Shown one piece after another: positions 16,007-27,090 of a stretch of DNA of 40,155 nt. The position numbers and the translations under genes are program-made. The notes under the pieces were generated by a model. That model was not told the origin of the DNA. It ran no database searches and was given only the letters and a program-made list of their open reading frames with translations. This DNA comes from Candidatus Levybacteria bacterium RIFCSPLOWO2_02_FULL_37_18 (GTDB lineage Bacteria; Patescibacteriota; Microgenomatia; Levybacterales; UBA12049), in assembly GCA_001784115.1 (NCBI GenBank), contig MFPD01000025.1, positions 1 to 40,155 of the forward strand, written 5' to 3'. Within the stretch, counting starts at the first letter, position 1. Every line of letters begins with the position of its first letter.

Positions 16007-17520
16007 TTGAAAGTAACACAATTATCGAACAACTGGAAAAACGGTTAAAAACATTTCGAGATAGTCCCAAACTACAAAATGTCGGCACAGTCCAAACCAA
16101 CACTGACGGAGTTATTGCCGCCTCAGGTCTTTCCCAAGTCAAAATGGGTGAGCTAGTCGAATTTGATAATGGCAGTATAGGTGTAGCTTTACATCTGGAC
16201 GAAGACAGTGTTTCGATAATTCTACTCGGCAAAGGTGAAGACCTCAAGGAAGGAAATAAGGTAAAAACGACGGGAAAATTACTTTCCATTCCTGTTTCAG
16301 AAAGTTTCTTAGGCCGGGTAATAAACCCGCTGGGTGAACCCTTAGACGGAGGAGTAAAACTTTCTAAAGGAAAGGCCATGCCGCTTGAAAGAGTTGCAGC
16401 CGGAGTTGTAGAAAGAACTCCAGTTGACACTCCTTTAAAAACAGGAATCAAGGCAATTGACGCAATGATTCCCATCGGACGAGGTCAAAGAGAGCTTATT
16501 ATCGGAGACCGGGGCCTTGGCAAAACCGCAATCGCTATTGACACAATTATTAATCAACGAAACCAAGAAGGCAAAAAACAAATAATTTGTATTTACGTTG
16601 CCATCGGTCAAAAACAAAGTACTATTGCCCAAATTATAGCCAGGCTTAAAGAAGAAAAAGCTTTTGACTATACAGTTGTGGTAGTAGCTGCTGCATCTGA
16701 AAAGGCATCCTTGCAATATGTAGCACCCTACGCGGGATCTGCAATCGCAGAATATTTTATGGAAAAAGGAGAAGACGTGTTGGTTGTGTATGATGATTTA
16801 AGTAAGCACGCATGGGCATACAGACAATTATCGCTTGTTTTAAGAAGACCTGCGGGAAGAGAAGCATATCCGGGTGATATTTTTTACCTGCACAGCAGAT
16901 TGCTTGAGCGGGCGGTAAAATTAAATAAAGAAAACGGCGGTGGCTCAATTACTGCCTTACCCATTATCGAAACTCAAGCAGGGGACATCTCGGCATATAT
17001 TCCAACCAATGTTATTTCTATTACCGACGGACAAATTTTTTTAGAAGCAGGATTATTTAACAGCGGCATTAAACCCGCAATCAACGCGGGAAACTCGGTT
17101 TCCAGGGTAGGAGGTGCTGCTCAATCTGCCACCATGAAGTCCATTGCCGGAAAAATGAGACTGGAACTTGCTCAATTTAGAGAACTTGCTGCGTTTGCGC
17201 AATTCGGAAGCGAGCTTGACCCGGCAACTGTTGCTCAACTAGAAAGAGGAAAACGAACAACCGAAATTTTAAAACAACCCCAATATAAACCTCTTCCCGA
17301 ATCATTGGAAATAATGAGTATATGGGCTGTAACAAACGGCCTAATGGATGATATCCCGGTTGAGACAATTCAAAGATTTGAAGAAGAACTCCATGAATAT
17401 TTACTGTCTTCTCAAAAACAACTCTTAACAACGCTTTCAAGCGGAGAAAAACCAAATGAAACAACGCTTAGACACATGAGAAAAGCAGTAGAAGATTTTA
17501 AGAAAGGATTTAACGCGTAA
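16003..17520 (+). CDS. atpA: F1Fo ATP synthase subunit alpha
   Basis: The 505-residue non-catalytic nucleotide-binding subunit has the P-loop GDRGLGKTAIA (usual form GDRQTGKT), IGQKQSTIAQI, VVYDDLSKHAWAYRQLSLVLRRPAGREAYPGD, and SITALPIIETQAGDISAYIPTNVISITDGQ. The arginine-finger region follows in INAGNSVSRVGGAAQ. It overlaps atpH by 4 bases (ATGA) and is followed by atpG after 1 base. It appears full length and intact. Confidence 0.97.
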   Translation: MIESNTIIEQLEKRLKTFRDSPKLQNVGTVQTNTDGVIAASGLSQVKMGELVEFDNGSIGVALHLDEDSVSIILLGKGEDLKEGNKVKTTGKLLSIPVSESFLGRVINPLGEPLDGGVKLSKGKAMPLERVAAGVVERTPVDTPLKTGIKAIDAMIPIGRGQRELIIGDRGLGKTAIAIDTIINQRNQEGKKQIICIYVAIGQKQSTIAQIIARLKEEKAFDYTVVVVAAASEKASLQYVAPYAGSAIAEYFMEKGEDVLVVYDDLSKHAWAYRQLSLVLRRPAGREAYPGDIFYLHSRLLERAVKLNKENGGGSITALPIIETQAGDISAYIPTNVISITDGQIFLEAGLFNSGIKPAINAGNSVSRVGGAAQSATMKSIAGKMRLELAQFRELAAFAQFGSELDPATVAQLERGKRTTEILKQPQYKPLPESLEIMSIWAVTNGLMDDIPVETIQRFEEELHEYLLSSQKQLLTTLSSGEKPNETTLRHMRKAVEDFKKGFNA

Positions 17521-17521
17521 T

Positions 17522-20205
<2,684 letters not shown>

Positions 20206-20209
<4 letters not shown>

Positions 20210-21141
20210 TTGACATTAGTACCACCATTGCCGGAATAAAACTAGATTCTTGTATATTTAATGCCTCTGGTCCTAACGATGAAACACTTCCACAACTAGA
20301 AATTATCGGAAAATCAAAATCACCGGCAATTACCATGAAATCATGCACAATCGCCTTTAGAGAAGGCAATCCTGGCCCAAGATATGCTGATTTGCCTGCT
20401 AACTCTTCAATTAATTCAATGGGATTACCAAATCTTGGATACAAAGAATACATCAAGTTTACTAAAATTTTAAAAAAGAAATACGAAAAACCTGTTGTCG
20501 CAAGTATTTGCGGTATGACGTTAGAAGATAATGTTGAAATGTTTAAAGCTTTTAATAATTCAGACGTAGATATTATTGAATTTAATCCAGGATCGCCAAA
20601 TACCATTGGCAAACCAATTGTAGGATATAACCCCATTGAAATGGATAGACTACTTGCTGCGGTTTCTAAAATTTGTAAAAAACCCTGGGGAGTAAAACTC
20701 CCTCCGTATTTTGATTTTGTACATTACGAACAGATTGCCAAAGTTTTAAAACAATATCCAGTTAAATTTGTTACATCTATTAATTCAGTAGGTAATGGTT
20801 TGGTTATTGACCCGGAAAAAGAAGCGCCGGCCATAAAACCCAAAGGAGGATTTGGAGGCATTGGGGGAAGACTCATTAAAAATATTGCTTTGGCTAATGT
20901 GAGAAAATTTTACTTGCTTTTTGAAGATAAAATTCAAGTAATTGGCGTTGGTGGAGCTGCAACAGGTATTGATGTTTTTGAGTTTATTTTAGCCGGAGCA
21001 TCTGCTGTTCAAATAGCTACTACATTTATGCAAGAAGGTACTCCTGCATTTCCGCGTCTTCAAAAAGAACTCAAGGATTATATGAAAAAAAAGGGCTACA
21101 AAACAATTGAAGATTTTCGAGGAAAGCTAAGGGTCGAATGA
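20206..21141 (+). CDS. pyrD: Dihydroorotate dehydrogenase, class 1A-like
   Basis: Oxidises dihydroorotate to orotate with FMN. Its 311 residues are the same length as Lactococcus lactis PyrDA, with the matching REGNPGPRY, SINSMGLPNLG, WGVKLPPYFDFVHYEQIA, INSVGNGLVIDPE, KGGFGGIGG and ALANVR blocks and the flavin lysine in MKSCT. Class 1A enzymes are soluble and use fumarate. The expected catalytic Cys130 (SCPN in the family) is Ser130 here (GSPN, codon TCG at 20593-20595). It is tied to the ATP synthase operon by an ATGA overlap with atpC. Family call is strong; the active-site change is unusual. Confidence 0.93.
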
Positions 21142-21165
21142 AAAATAAAAACTTTAATTCTAAGC

Positions 21166-21191
21166 ACTTTAATGATATATATCATTAAAGT
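21166..21191. repeat. Perfect 26-base palindrome between pyrD and pyrF
   Basis: ACTTTAATGATAT is followed directly by its reverse complement and ends 5 bases before the pyrF ATG. It is AT-rich with no T run after it. It could regulate pyrF translation or transcription, or be a repeat element. Its placement resembles that of the 9280 palindrome before gatB. Confidence 0.8.
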
Positions 21192-21196
21192 ATATA

Positions 21197-22054
21197 ATGA
21201 ACTTTCAACAAAAATTACAAGAAATAGTTAAGAAGAATAATTCTCTCCTCTGTGTAGGTCTTGATCCGGATCTTTCTAAGCTTCCCCCTCATATTTTAAA
21301 ATTAGATGAACCTTTATTTGAGTTTAATAAAGCAATTATTGACGAGACAAAGGATTTAGTTTGTGCATTCAAGGCCAATAGCGCATTCTACGAAGCAGAA
21401 GGTGTAAGGGGAATCGAGCAGCTCAAAAAAACTATTCAATATGTTCAAAAACAATATCCGGAAATTCCGGTAATTCTTGATGCAAAACGGGCAGACATTG
21501 GAAATACTTCAGAGCAGTACGCAAAATATGCATTTTATTTTTTAGGTGTCGATGCAATAACAGTAAATCCATATCTTGGATTCGATTCAATCGAGCCTTT
21601 TTTAAAAAGAAAAGATAAGGGCATAATAATTCTCTGCAAAACTTCCAACCCAGGATCTTCCGATTTTCAAGACATACACCTGGGAGGTGTATCAGGTAGG
21701 ATACCTAGAGAAATATCTTCTCCTGAACCTCTTTATATGTTTGTTGCAAAAAAAAATATTGAGTGGAACACTATCTATGGTAATTGTCTTATGGTTGTTG
21801 GCGCAACATATCCGGAGGAACTAAAAAAAATTCGTGAACTTACACCTGATATGACATTTCTTGTTCCAGGCATTGGATCACAAGGAGGAAATCTTGAACA
21901 AACGCTCAAGTTTGGATTAACAGAAGAAAAATCAGGGTTGATAATAAATGTGGGTCGTGCAATAATCTATGCATCAAATGGAAATGATTTTAGCCAAAAA
22001 GCAAAAGAAGAAGCAATAAAACTAAGAGACCTAATTAACCAATTTAGAAATTAG
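21197..22054 (+). CDS. pyrF: Orotidine 5'-phosphate decarboxylase, type 2
   Basis: Makes UMP from OMP. The 285 residues show SLLCVGLDPDLSKLP, FKANSAFYEA, the catalytic VILDAKRADIGNTSEQYA, AITVNPYLGFDSI and LVPGIGSQGG. About residues 159-174 (IHLGGVSGRIPREIS) are encoded by a palindromic repeat inserted between the conserved CKTSNPGSSDFQD and EPLYMFVAKK. The catalytic residues are untouched. Start ATG 21197 follows a palindrome with no ribosome site. It abuts pyrE directly, with its stop codon next to the pyrE ATG. Confidence 0.95.
   Translation: MNFQQKLQEIVKKNNSLLCVGLDPDLSKLPPHILKLDEPLFEFNKAIIDETKDLVCAFKANSAFYEAEGVRGIEQLKKTIQYVQKQYPEIPVILDAKRADIGNTSEQYAKYAFYFLGVDAITVNPYLGFDSIEPFLKRKDKGIIILCKTSNPGSSDFQDIHLGGVSGRIPREISSPEPLYMFVAKKNIEWNTIYGNCLMVVGATYPEELKKIRELTPDMTFLVPGIGSQGGNLEQTLKFGLTEEKSGLIINVGRAIIYASNGNDFSQKAKEEAIKLRDLINQFRN
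21675..21712. repeat. Palindromic element, family C, inside pyrF
   Basis: Shares the 17-base ATACACCTGGGAGGTGT with the gatC-gatA element, then diverges (ATCAGGTAGGATACCTAG) but keeps an imperfect inverted pair. It is translated in the same frame (IHLGGV-GR-PR) as the open frame through the gatA-side copy. Confidence 0.86.
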
Positions 22055-22693
22055 ATGGAAGTAGTAGAGATATTAAAAACACTTGGCGCAATAATTACAG
22101 ATGATCATTTTGTGTATACATCAGGAAAACATGGAAGTGTATATATTAGAAAAGATCTGCTGTATCCGCATACGCAAGAGGTGTCGAAAGTTGGAGAACT
22201 GTTTGCCCGAAAGTTTAAAGATAAAAATATAGAAGTTGTTGTGGGTCCCGCTTTAGGAGGGACTATTCTTTCTCAATGGACCGCGTATCATTTATCAAAG
22301 CTATCAAGCAAAGATGTGTTAAGTTTATTTACGGAAAAAGTTTCTGATCCCAATCAATTATTTAATAAAAATCAAGAATTTAAAAGAGGATATGACCAGT
22401 TAGTTAAGGGAAAAAATGTTTTGATTGTCGAAGACTTAACAACAACAGGTGGATCCATAAAACGTGTTGGAAAAGCAGTAGAATATGCTGAAGGTAACAT
22501 TGTTTCGCTATGTGTCATGATCAATAGGGATCCAAAAAGGGTAAACGCTGAATCAATTGGATTCCCTTTTACCCAACTCGGGATGCTTAAAGCGGAAGCA
22601 TTTGATGAAGAAGATTGCCTCTATTGCAAAGAAAAAAAACCAATAAATACAACAGTCGGTCATGGAAAAGAATTCCTCTCAAGTAAAAAATAA
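22055..22693 (+). CDS. pyrE: Orotate phosphoribosyltransferase
   Basis: Joins orotate to PRPP to give OMP. The 212 residues show HFVYTSGKHGSVYIRKDLLYPH, VVVGPALGGTILSQW and the PRPP-binding motif VLIVEDLTTTGGSIKRV, with a C-terminal CLYCKEKKPINTTVGHGKEFL end. It follows pyrF with no gap. pyrB, pyrC, carA and carB are not in the window, so only the last three steps to UMP are linked to the ATP synthase here. Confidence 0.94.
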   Translation: MEVVEILKTLGAIITDDHFVYTSGKHGSVYIRKDLLYPHTQEVSKVGELFARKFKDKNIEVVVGPALGGTILSQWTAYHLSKLSSKDVLSLFTEKVSDPNQLFNKNQEFKRGYDQLVKGKNVLIVEDLTTTGGSIKRVGKAVEYAEGNIVSLCVMINRDPKRVNAESIGFPFTQLGMLKAEAFDEEDCLYCKEKKPINTTVGHGKEFLSSKK

Positions 22694-22717
22694 TCTTGTC
22701 CTGAGCAAGTCGAAGGA

Positions 22718-22746
22718 TTGCCTTAATGTATTAAATTTCATAGAAT
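22718..22746 (+). promoter_or_regulatory. Promoter of tRNA-Thr
   Basis: TTGCCT (22718-22723) and TAGAAT (22741-22746) are 17 bases apart, and the -10 ends 9 bases before the first tRNA base. The -35 lies in a repeat-like remnant (CTGAGCAAGTCGAAGGATTG). The Ig-like gene starts 9 bases after the tRNA and may share this promoter. Confidence 0.5.
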
Positions 22747-22755
22747 ATCCTTATT

Positions 22756-22827
22756 GCCGATGTGGCTCAGTGGTAGAGCAAGTGTTTCGTAAACACTAGG
22801 TCGTGAGTTCGATTCTCACCATCGGCT
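22756..22827 (+). tRNA. tRNA-Thr (anticodon CGT), CCA not encoded
   Basis: Acceptor stem GCCGATG/CATCGGC, D arm GCTC-AGTGGTA-GAGC, anticodon arm AGTGT-TTCGTAA-ACACT (anticodon CGT), variable AGGTC, T arm GTGAG-TTCGATT-CTCAC, discriminator T. The next bases are CCC, so CCA is not encoded. It stands between pyrE and the Ig-like gene. Confidence 0.95.
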
Positions 22828-22836
22828 CCCGAAATT

Positions 22837-23553
22837 ATGAAAACACGCTCAAGACTTTCCAGAAGAACCGAACAACGCACTAGGAAAAATATTATTTTTA
22901 CCTCAGTAGCAACAATGGTTCTAATTTTTATTATTTTAAAATACGGACTTCCCTTCTTAGTCCAAACCAGCCTTCTTGTTGCCGGAATAAAAAACAAACC
23001 GGAAACTTCTTCAAGCAATTCATCAATATCTTTCGTTTCTCCTCCAGTTTTAGATCCCCTGCCATCTGCTACAAATAGTGCTCAAATTCAAGTCTTGGGT
23101 AATGCATTAAATGCAGAGTCAGTAAATCTTTATGTAAATGGTGATTTGGTTGATAAACAAAAAGTTAAAGAAGACAATACGTTTCGATTTGAAGATGTAC
23201 AAATTAAAAAAGGAGATAATTCTATTGGCGTAAAATCAAAAACCAAAGAAGGAAAAGAAAGTGATTTTGCAAATCTCTCAATTAATTATAAAGATTCTCA
23301 ACCGACACTTTCTATAGATACACCTTCAGATAATCAAACATTTTCTAAAGACCAAAACTCAGTTCAAGTTACCGGAAAAACAGATATAGGAGTAAAAGTA
23401 ACAGTCAATGATTATTGGGCAATTGTTGAAGAAAACGGTAAATTTTCTTATACATTAGCACTAAAAGACGGAGAAAATAAGATTAAAATTACAGCAACAG
23501 ATGACGCAGGCAATAAAACCGAATTACAAAGAACTGTAAAATTCAACCCATAA
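22837..23553 (+). CDS. Membrane-anchored protein with Ig-like beta-sandwich domains
   Basis: 238 residues: a basic N-terminus (MKTRSRLSRRTEQRTRKN), one membrane segment (about 19-46), a Ser/Pro linker, then two tandem Ig-like domains. Both have the pattern V-G--N-----V-V-----V----G-F---L-L--G-N-I-V-A-D--GN, as in LNAESVNLYVNGDLVDKQKV and DIGVKVTVNDYWAIVEENGKFSY. Such domains usually act as extracytoplasmic spacers or adhesion modules. No enzyme domain is present. It starts 9 bases after tRNA-Thr, without a ribosome site, and its end overlaps the opposing O-antigen-ligase-like gene by 11 bases. Confidence 0.82.
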   Translation: MKTRSRLSRRTEQRTRKNIIFTSVATMVLIFIILKYGLPFLVQTSLLVAGIKNKPETSSSNSSISFVSPPVLDPLPSATNSAQIQVLGNALNAESVNLYVNGDLVDKQKVKEDNTFRFEDVQIKKGDNSIGVKSKTKEGKESDFANLSINYKDSQPTLSIDTPSDNQTFSKDQNSVQVTGKTDIGVKVTVNDYWAIVEENGKFSYTLALKDGENKIKITATDDAGNKTELQRTVKFNP

Positions 23554-24745
23554 TTCCAATCAAAATCCACATCCAGAGCATAAGGGGCGGAAAAAACAGA
23601 CTATTCACAAACAAACTGTCAATAAAAATAGCTATAATTGAACATAAAACTAGAATCGATTCAACACTGTGTGTTTTTTTGAATAAATTGAGAAATTTCT
23701 TAATAATTCTATTCCAAAGGTTTAAATAAGCGATCAAACCGATAACACCTATCGTAGCAAACACAAATAAAAAACTATTATCTGTTCCGGCATCTGCATG
23801 ACTTACCAAAGCTCCTATTCCTTTTCTAAAACCGTATTTAATTTGTACATATCTGTATGTATTAAATCCCACTCCTAAAATTGGGTAATCTTTAATAATC
23901 GTCAAAGCATTATTCATCGATTCTATACGAGCCATGCCTGAAGCAGTTCGGAATATATTAATATTTTCGATATAAAAGAATGGAGATAAAGCAACAAAAA
24001 TAAAAACAACTAGAACAAAAGACAACAATAGTAACTTTTTTTTACGAATTAAAACAAAAAATATCGAAGTGCTTACCAATAAAGAAATCATTGCACTCCT
24101 TGAATATGTTAAAACTATGGCAATGCCAGTAATCATTTCTATTGCCGAAAATAGCGTAATTTTTTTTCTATCTTTTTTTCTTATATCTTCAAAAACAAAT
24201 CCTAATACAAATAAGAAATACAGCACATAAAAGGATCCTGCGTAATTGGGATCAAAAAAACTCGAAAATAATCGGTACAAATGATCATCCCAACCTAAAT
24301 AAAATAAATTCCTTAAATTTTGATAAAAAAAATATTGAATAAATCCTATCAAAACAATTATTCCTCCAGAAAGCAAAAGCAGTTTTTTAATTATAGTTTT
24401 AAATTCTGTATTAAAATACATAATTATAAATAATACGCAACTATATAAAATCCACCGTAGAAGGTATAACGATGAAACAAAAAGTTCGTATTGCGTAAAT
24501 AAAGAATAGTTGATAAAAAGTGATAAGATTGCAGTGCCTACAAAAATAAAAACAGGTCTATACAATAGTGAACTCCTTGCTTTCATTTTCTTTAAAGCAA
24601 TAAAAGCAATCCAATTGAGCACCAACACTCCAACAAGTATGTCTATTAATGTAAAAGCTATTGAATTCCCAATTGAAAATCTGGTTACCTCTCCCAAAGG
24701 AAAAAATAATAGCAACAAAACTGTCAAAAATTTCAATACATCCAT
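23543..24745 (-). CDS. O-antigen ligase/polymerase-like membrane protein
   Basis: 400 residues with about 10-12 membrane segments. The long loop near FFDPNYAGSFYVLYF and the later PILGVGFNTYRYVQIKYGFRKG...HADAGTDNSFLFVFATIGVIGLIAY match the Wzy_C/O-antigen ligase family, with the periplasmic-type loop carrying conserved Arg and His. Members ligate or polymerise lipid-linked glycans at the outer face of the membrane. It overlaps the upstream GT-C gene by 13 bases and is the last gene of the minus-strand glycan operon. The substrate is not predictable. Confidence 0.8.
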   Translation of the reverse strand: MDVLKFLTVLLLLFFPLGEVTRFSIGNSIAFTLIDILVGVLVLNWIAFIALKKMKARSSLLYRPVFIFVGTAILSLFINYSLFTQYELFVSSLYLLRWILYSCVLFIIMYFNTEFKTIIKKLLLLSGGIIVLIGFIQYFFYQNLRNLFYLGWDDHLYRLFSSFFDPNYAGSFYVLYFLFVLGFVFEDIRKKDRKKITLFSAIEMITGIAIVLTYSRSAMISLLVSTSIFFVLIRKKKLLLLSFVLVVFIFVALSPFFYIENINIFRTASGMARIESMNNALTIIKDYPILGVGFNTYRYVQIKYGFRKGIGALVSHADAGTDNSFLFVFATIGVIGLIAYLNLWNRIIKKFLNLFKKTHSVESILVLCSIIAIFIDSLFVNSLFFPPLMLWMWILIGIMG

Positions 24746-26316
24746 TCTTGTCCTCCTAAACTATATAGCTTTACAAGAGTTTTCGGATTAGAGTAAATAA
24801 GATTCCAGTATTCAAATCTACCTGGAATTCCCGAATTTTGAGTTGCAATATAATTAAATCTATCTCCCCTTTTTACCCAAGTTGAATCTATAAAAGGAAA
24901 GTCAACATAATAGAGATTATGGAATTCGTATAATAAAACCCTGTCTGTTGGCTTAATCGTCATTTTGAAATATTCGTCTATATCATAGAAATCTCCATAC
25001 GAAAAATTAAGATGTTTGGACAAAAAATCTGATTTAGTTTGTAGCCCTAATAAAACAGGAATATATTTGCTGTTTGCGCCAAACCTATAGACTACTGAAA
25101 ATAAAGAGAAAAAAATGATCAGACCGACAAAAACTTTTTTTAGATTTTTTTTTGTTTGAGCTAGAACTGCAATTGAAAGTAAAGAAAAAACTGGCAAATA
25201 TGGTAAAAGAAATCTTCCTCCACCTGTTCTTGGTGTAACATACCAAACAATCATAGCAAGAAAGCAATATTGCGCAATAATTTTAATTTCTTTTGTAAAC
25301 TGTTTATATAAAAACACTCCTAAAGGTAAAAATAATAAATAAAGAGGATTGATAGGATCTGCGCTTTTGGCTAGAACAATCCATACATCTTGCAGAAACC
25401 TAACAGGATTTATGAGTTCAATTGCAAGCCCAACAGGATATGTTTTTGTGAAGAACGGGTAAACTGGATTATTGTTATAAACGTAAGAAAAAATAAACCA
25501 AGGTAAAGGAATGAGTAATGAAGTTACAATCAACATTAATGAATCTCTAATTTTTTCCTTACTTACTAGAGCTATTAACATTAGGAATATAATAATTGAA
25601 CCAATAGCAAGAAGTTTTGTTGAAATTGCTAAACCAAGTAGACAACCGGATTCAATAAGCCATTTACTTTCCTTTTTTTCCAGCCAGTTTAAAAAAGCCC
25701 AAAAAGATAACAATTCAAAAAAAGTTCGTGTTAAATCAATGTATGCTGTAACTGACATCCATCCCACAACTAGATTTGAATAAAAAATAATAACTGCTAA
25801 GAAGGATAGTTTTTTACTAAAAAATTTTCTTGAAATTTTATATAACGATATAAGAGTTAGTACTCCGAAAGAAAAGTGACTTAATTTTGCAAAGATTTCA
25901 CTTCCCATTGAAAGATTAAGCACATACATCATTTCTGCAAGCTTTGGCATGTCAGAATAATAGAGAAGAGAACCTGGAATATGAAAGATTTTATGGTGTA
26001 AGAGATATATCTTTGGTAAGGTAAGATGATACCATAGTCCGTCAAAACTAAGTTCTGGACCCAATGTTCCCAGTAAGTTAGTTCCTGCTTGTAAAAGAAC
26101 AAGAAAAAACAATAACCGTAACCCCTTTGGTAATGATTTTATGAATGTGATACATTGAATGGAAGAAGAATAAATATTATTCTGTTCAACGTAAATGATA
26201 GCAGAGACATAAAGTAAACTTACACTTAGAACAATTGGAACATGTAAAATATTTAAAAGGCCTAAAGAGAACATCAGATATGAAAATATCCCAATGTAAA
26301 ATGCTATAGAAAACAT
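24733..26316 (-). CDS. Polytopic GT-C-type glycosyltransferase (GT39/ArnT-like)
   Basis: 527 residues, about a dozen membrane segments. The first large loop holds LGPELSFDGLWYHLTLPKIYLLHHKIFHIPG, with the acidic residue expected for lipid-phosphate-sugar-using GT-C enzymes (DGLWYH). A short soluble C-terminal part follows (FPFIDSTWVKRGDRFNYI). Such enzymes move a sugar from a polyprenyl-phosphate carrier to an acceptor outside the membrane. It lies 3 bases after the GT2 gene upstream and overlaps the O-antigen-ligase-like gene. Family level only; the exact CAZy family is unsure. Confidence 0.72.
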   Translation of the reverse strand: MFSIAFYIGIFSYLMFSLGLLNILHVPIVLSVSLLYVSAIIYVEQNNIYSSSIQCITFIKSLPKGLRLLFFLVLLQAGTNLLGTLGPELSFDGLWYHLTLPKIYLLHHKIFHIPGSLLYYSDMPKLAEMMYVLNLSMGSEIFAKLSHFSFGVLTLISLYKISRKFFSKKLSFLAVIIFYSNLVVGWMSVTAYIDLTRTFFELLSFWAFLNWLEKKESKWLIESGCLLGLAISTKLLAIGSIIIFLMLIALVSKEKIRDSLMLIVTSLLIPLPWFIFSYVYNNNPVYPFFTKTYPVGLAIELINPVRFLQDVWIVLAKSADPINPLYLLFLPLGVFLYKQFTKEIKIIAQYCFLAMIVWYVTPRTGGGRFLLPYLPVFSLLSIAVLAQTKKNLKKVFVGLIIFFSLFSVVYRFGANSKYIPVLLGLQTKSDFLSKHLNFSYGDFYDIDEYFKMTIKPTDRVLLYEFHNLYYVDFPFIDSTWVKRGDRFNYIATQNSGIPGRFEYWNLIYSNPKTLVKLYSLGGQEWMY

Positions 26317-26319
26317 ATT

Positions 26320-27090
26320 TTAGCTTTTATTTTGGAGCTGCCAAAGCTTACCTCGTACTAAAAATGAATGAAAAGACATAATAATCGCAACAATTAAACC
26401 AGGAATTCCATCTAAAAAACCAAGTTTAAAGAAATAGTTTAAAATAAATTTGCCTATTGGGTATAACAAAATATCGTACCAACTAACTGTAATTGAACTT
26501 TTATGCAGTTCACTGGCTCTAATGGTAGTGTAATAGTTAATTTCTTTTAAAAATTCAGATACATTTTCGTGGGGATAATGCAAGATGGCATTTTTCAAAC
26601 TTCCCATTTTTCCATTAATGTTCCATGTTTCATGAACTTTACCTTCCCACCTTCCAAAATCTTTTCTCGCCAATCGTAATAATTTTATATTTCCAACCTC
26701 CCCGTGCTCAAGTTTTTTACCCCACAAAACGTCTTGTCTCATTAAAAAGTATCCATTTACTTTTATATCGCGGCCACTTGATGAAATTAAGGATGTAATT
26801 TCTTTTTTAAGATTTTCTGGTATTCTTTCATCCGCATCAACAAATAATACCCATTCACAAGAAGATTTTGAAAGCCCAAAATTTCTTTGCTCTGAAAAAT
26901 CATTATTCAAAGAATGAGCAAAAGATTTGAGTCCCATTTTTTTTGCTATTTCTACTGTCCTATCTTGGGAATTATCATCGATAACAATAATTTCATCACA
27001 AAAAGAAATGCTTTCCAAGCAATCAACAATATGTTTTTCTTCGTCTTTAGTTAGTACTACTGCACTAAGTATTATTTTATCCTTTATCAT
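26320..27090 (-). CDS. GT2 family glycosyltransferase (WaaE-like)
   Basis: 256 residues with a GT-A fold: LSAVVLTKDEEKHIVDCLESISFCDEIIVIDDNSQDRT, the metal-binding WVLFVDADERIPENL (DAD), and then ARKDFGRWEGKVHE. A hydrophobic C-terminus (ILLYPIGKFILNYFFKLGFLDGIPGLIVAIIMSF) may hold it at the membrane. The layout resembles the WaaE/KdtX group that adds a sugar in the inner part of surface glycans. It overlaps the previous gene by 14 bases. Confidence 0.86.
   Translation of the reverse strand: MIKDKIILSAVVLTKDEEKHIVDCLESISFCDEIIVIDDNSQDRTVEIAKKMGLKSFAHSLNNDFSEQRNFGLSKSSCEWVLFVDADERIPENLKKEITSLISSSGRDIKVNGYFLMRQDVLWGKKLEHGEVGNIKLLRLARKDFGRWEGKVHETWNINGKMGSLKNAILHYPHENVSEFLKEINYYTTIRASELHKSSITVSWYDILLYPIGKFILNYFFKLGFLDGIPGLIVAIIMSFHSFLVRGKLWQLQNKS

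Noticed and set aside
22767-23018. Minus-strand reading frame ending in GENRTHDLVFTKHLLYH
   Set aside because: It is the complement of tRNA-Thr and of the start of the Ig-like gene, with no family features.
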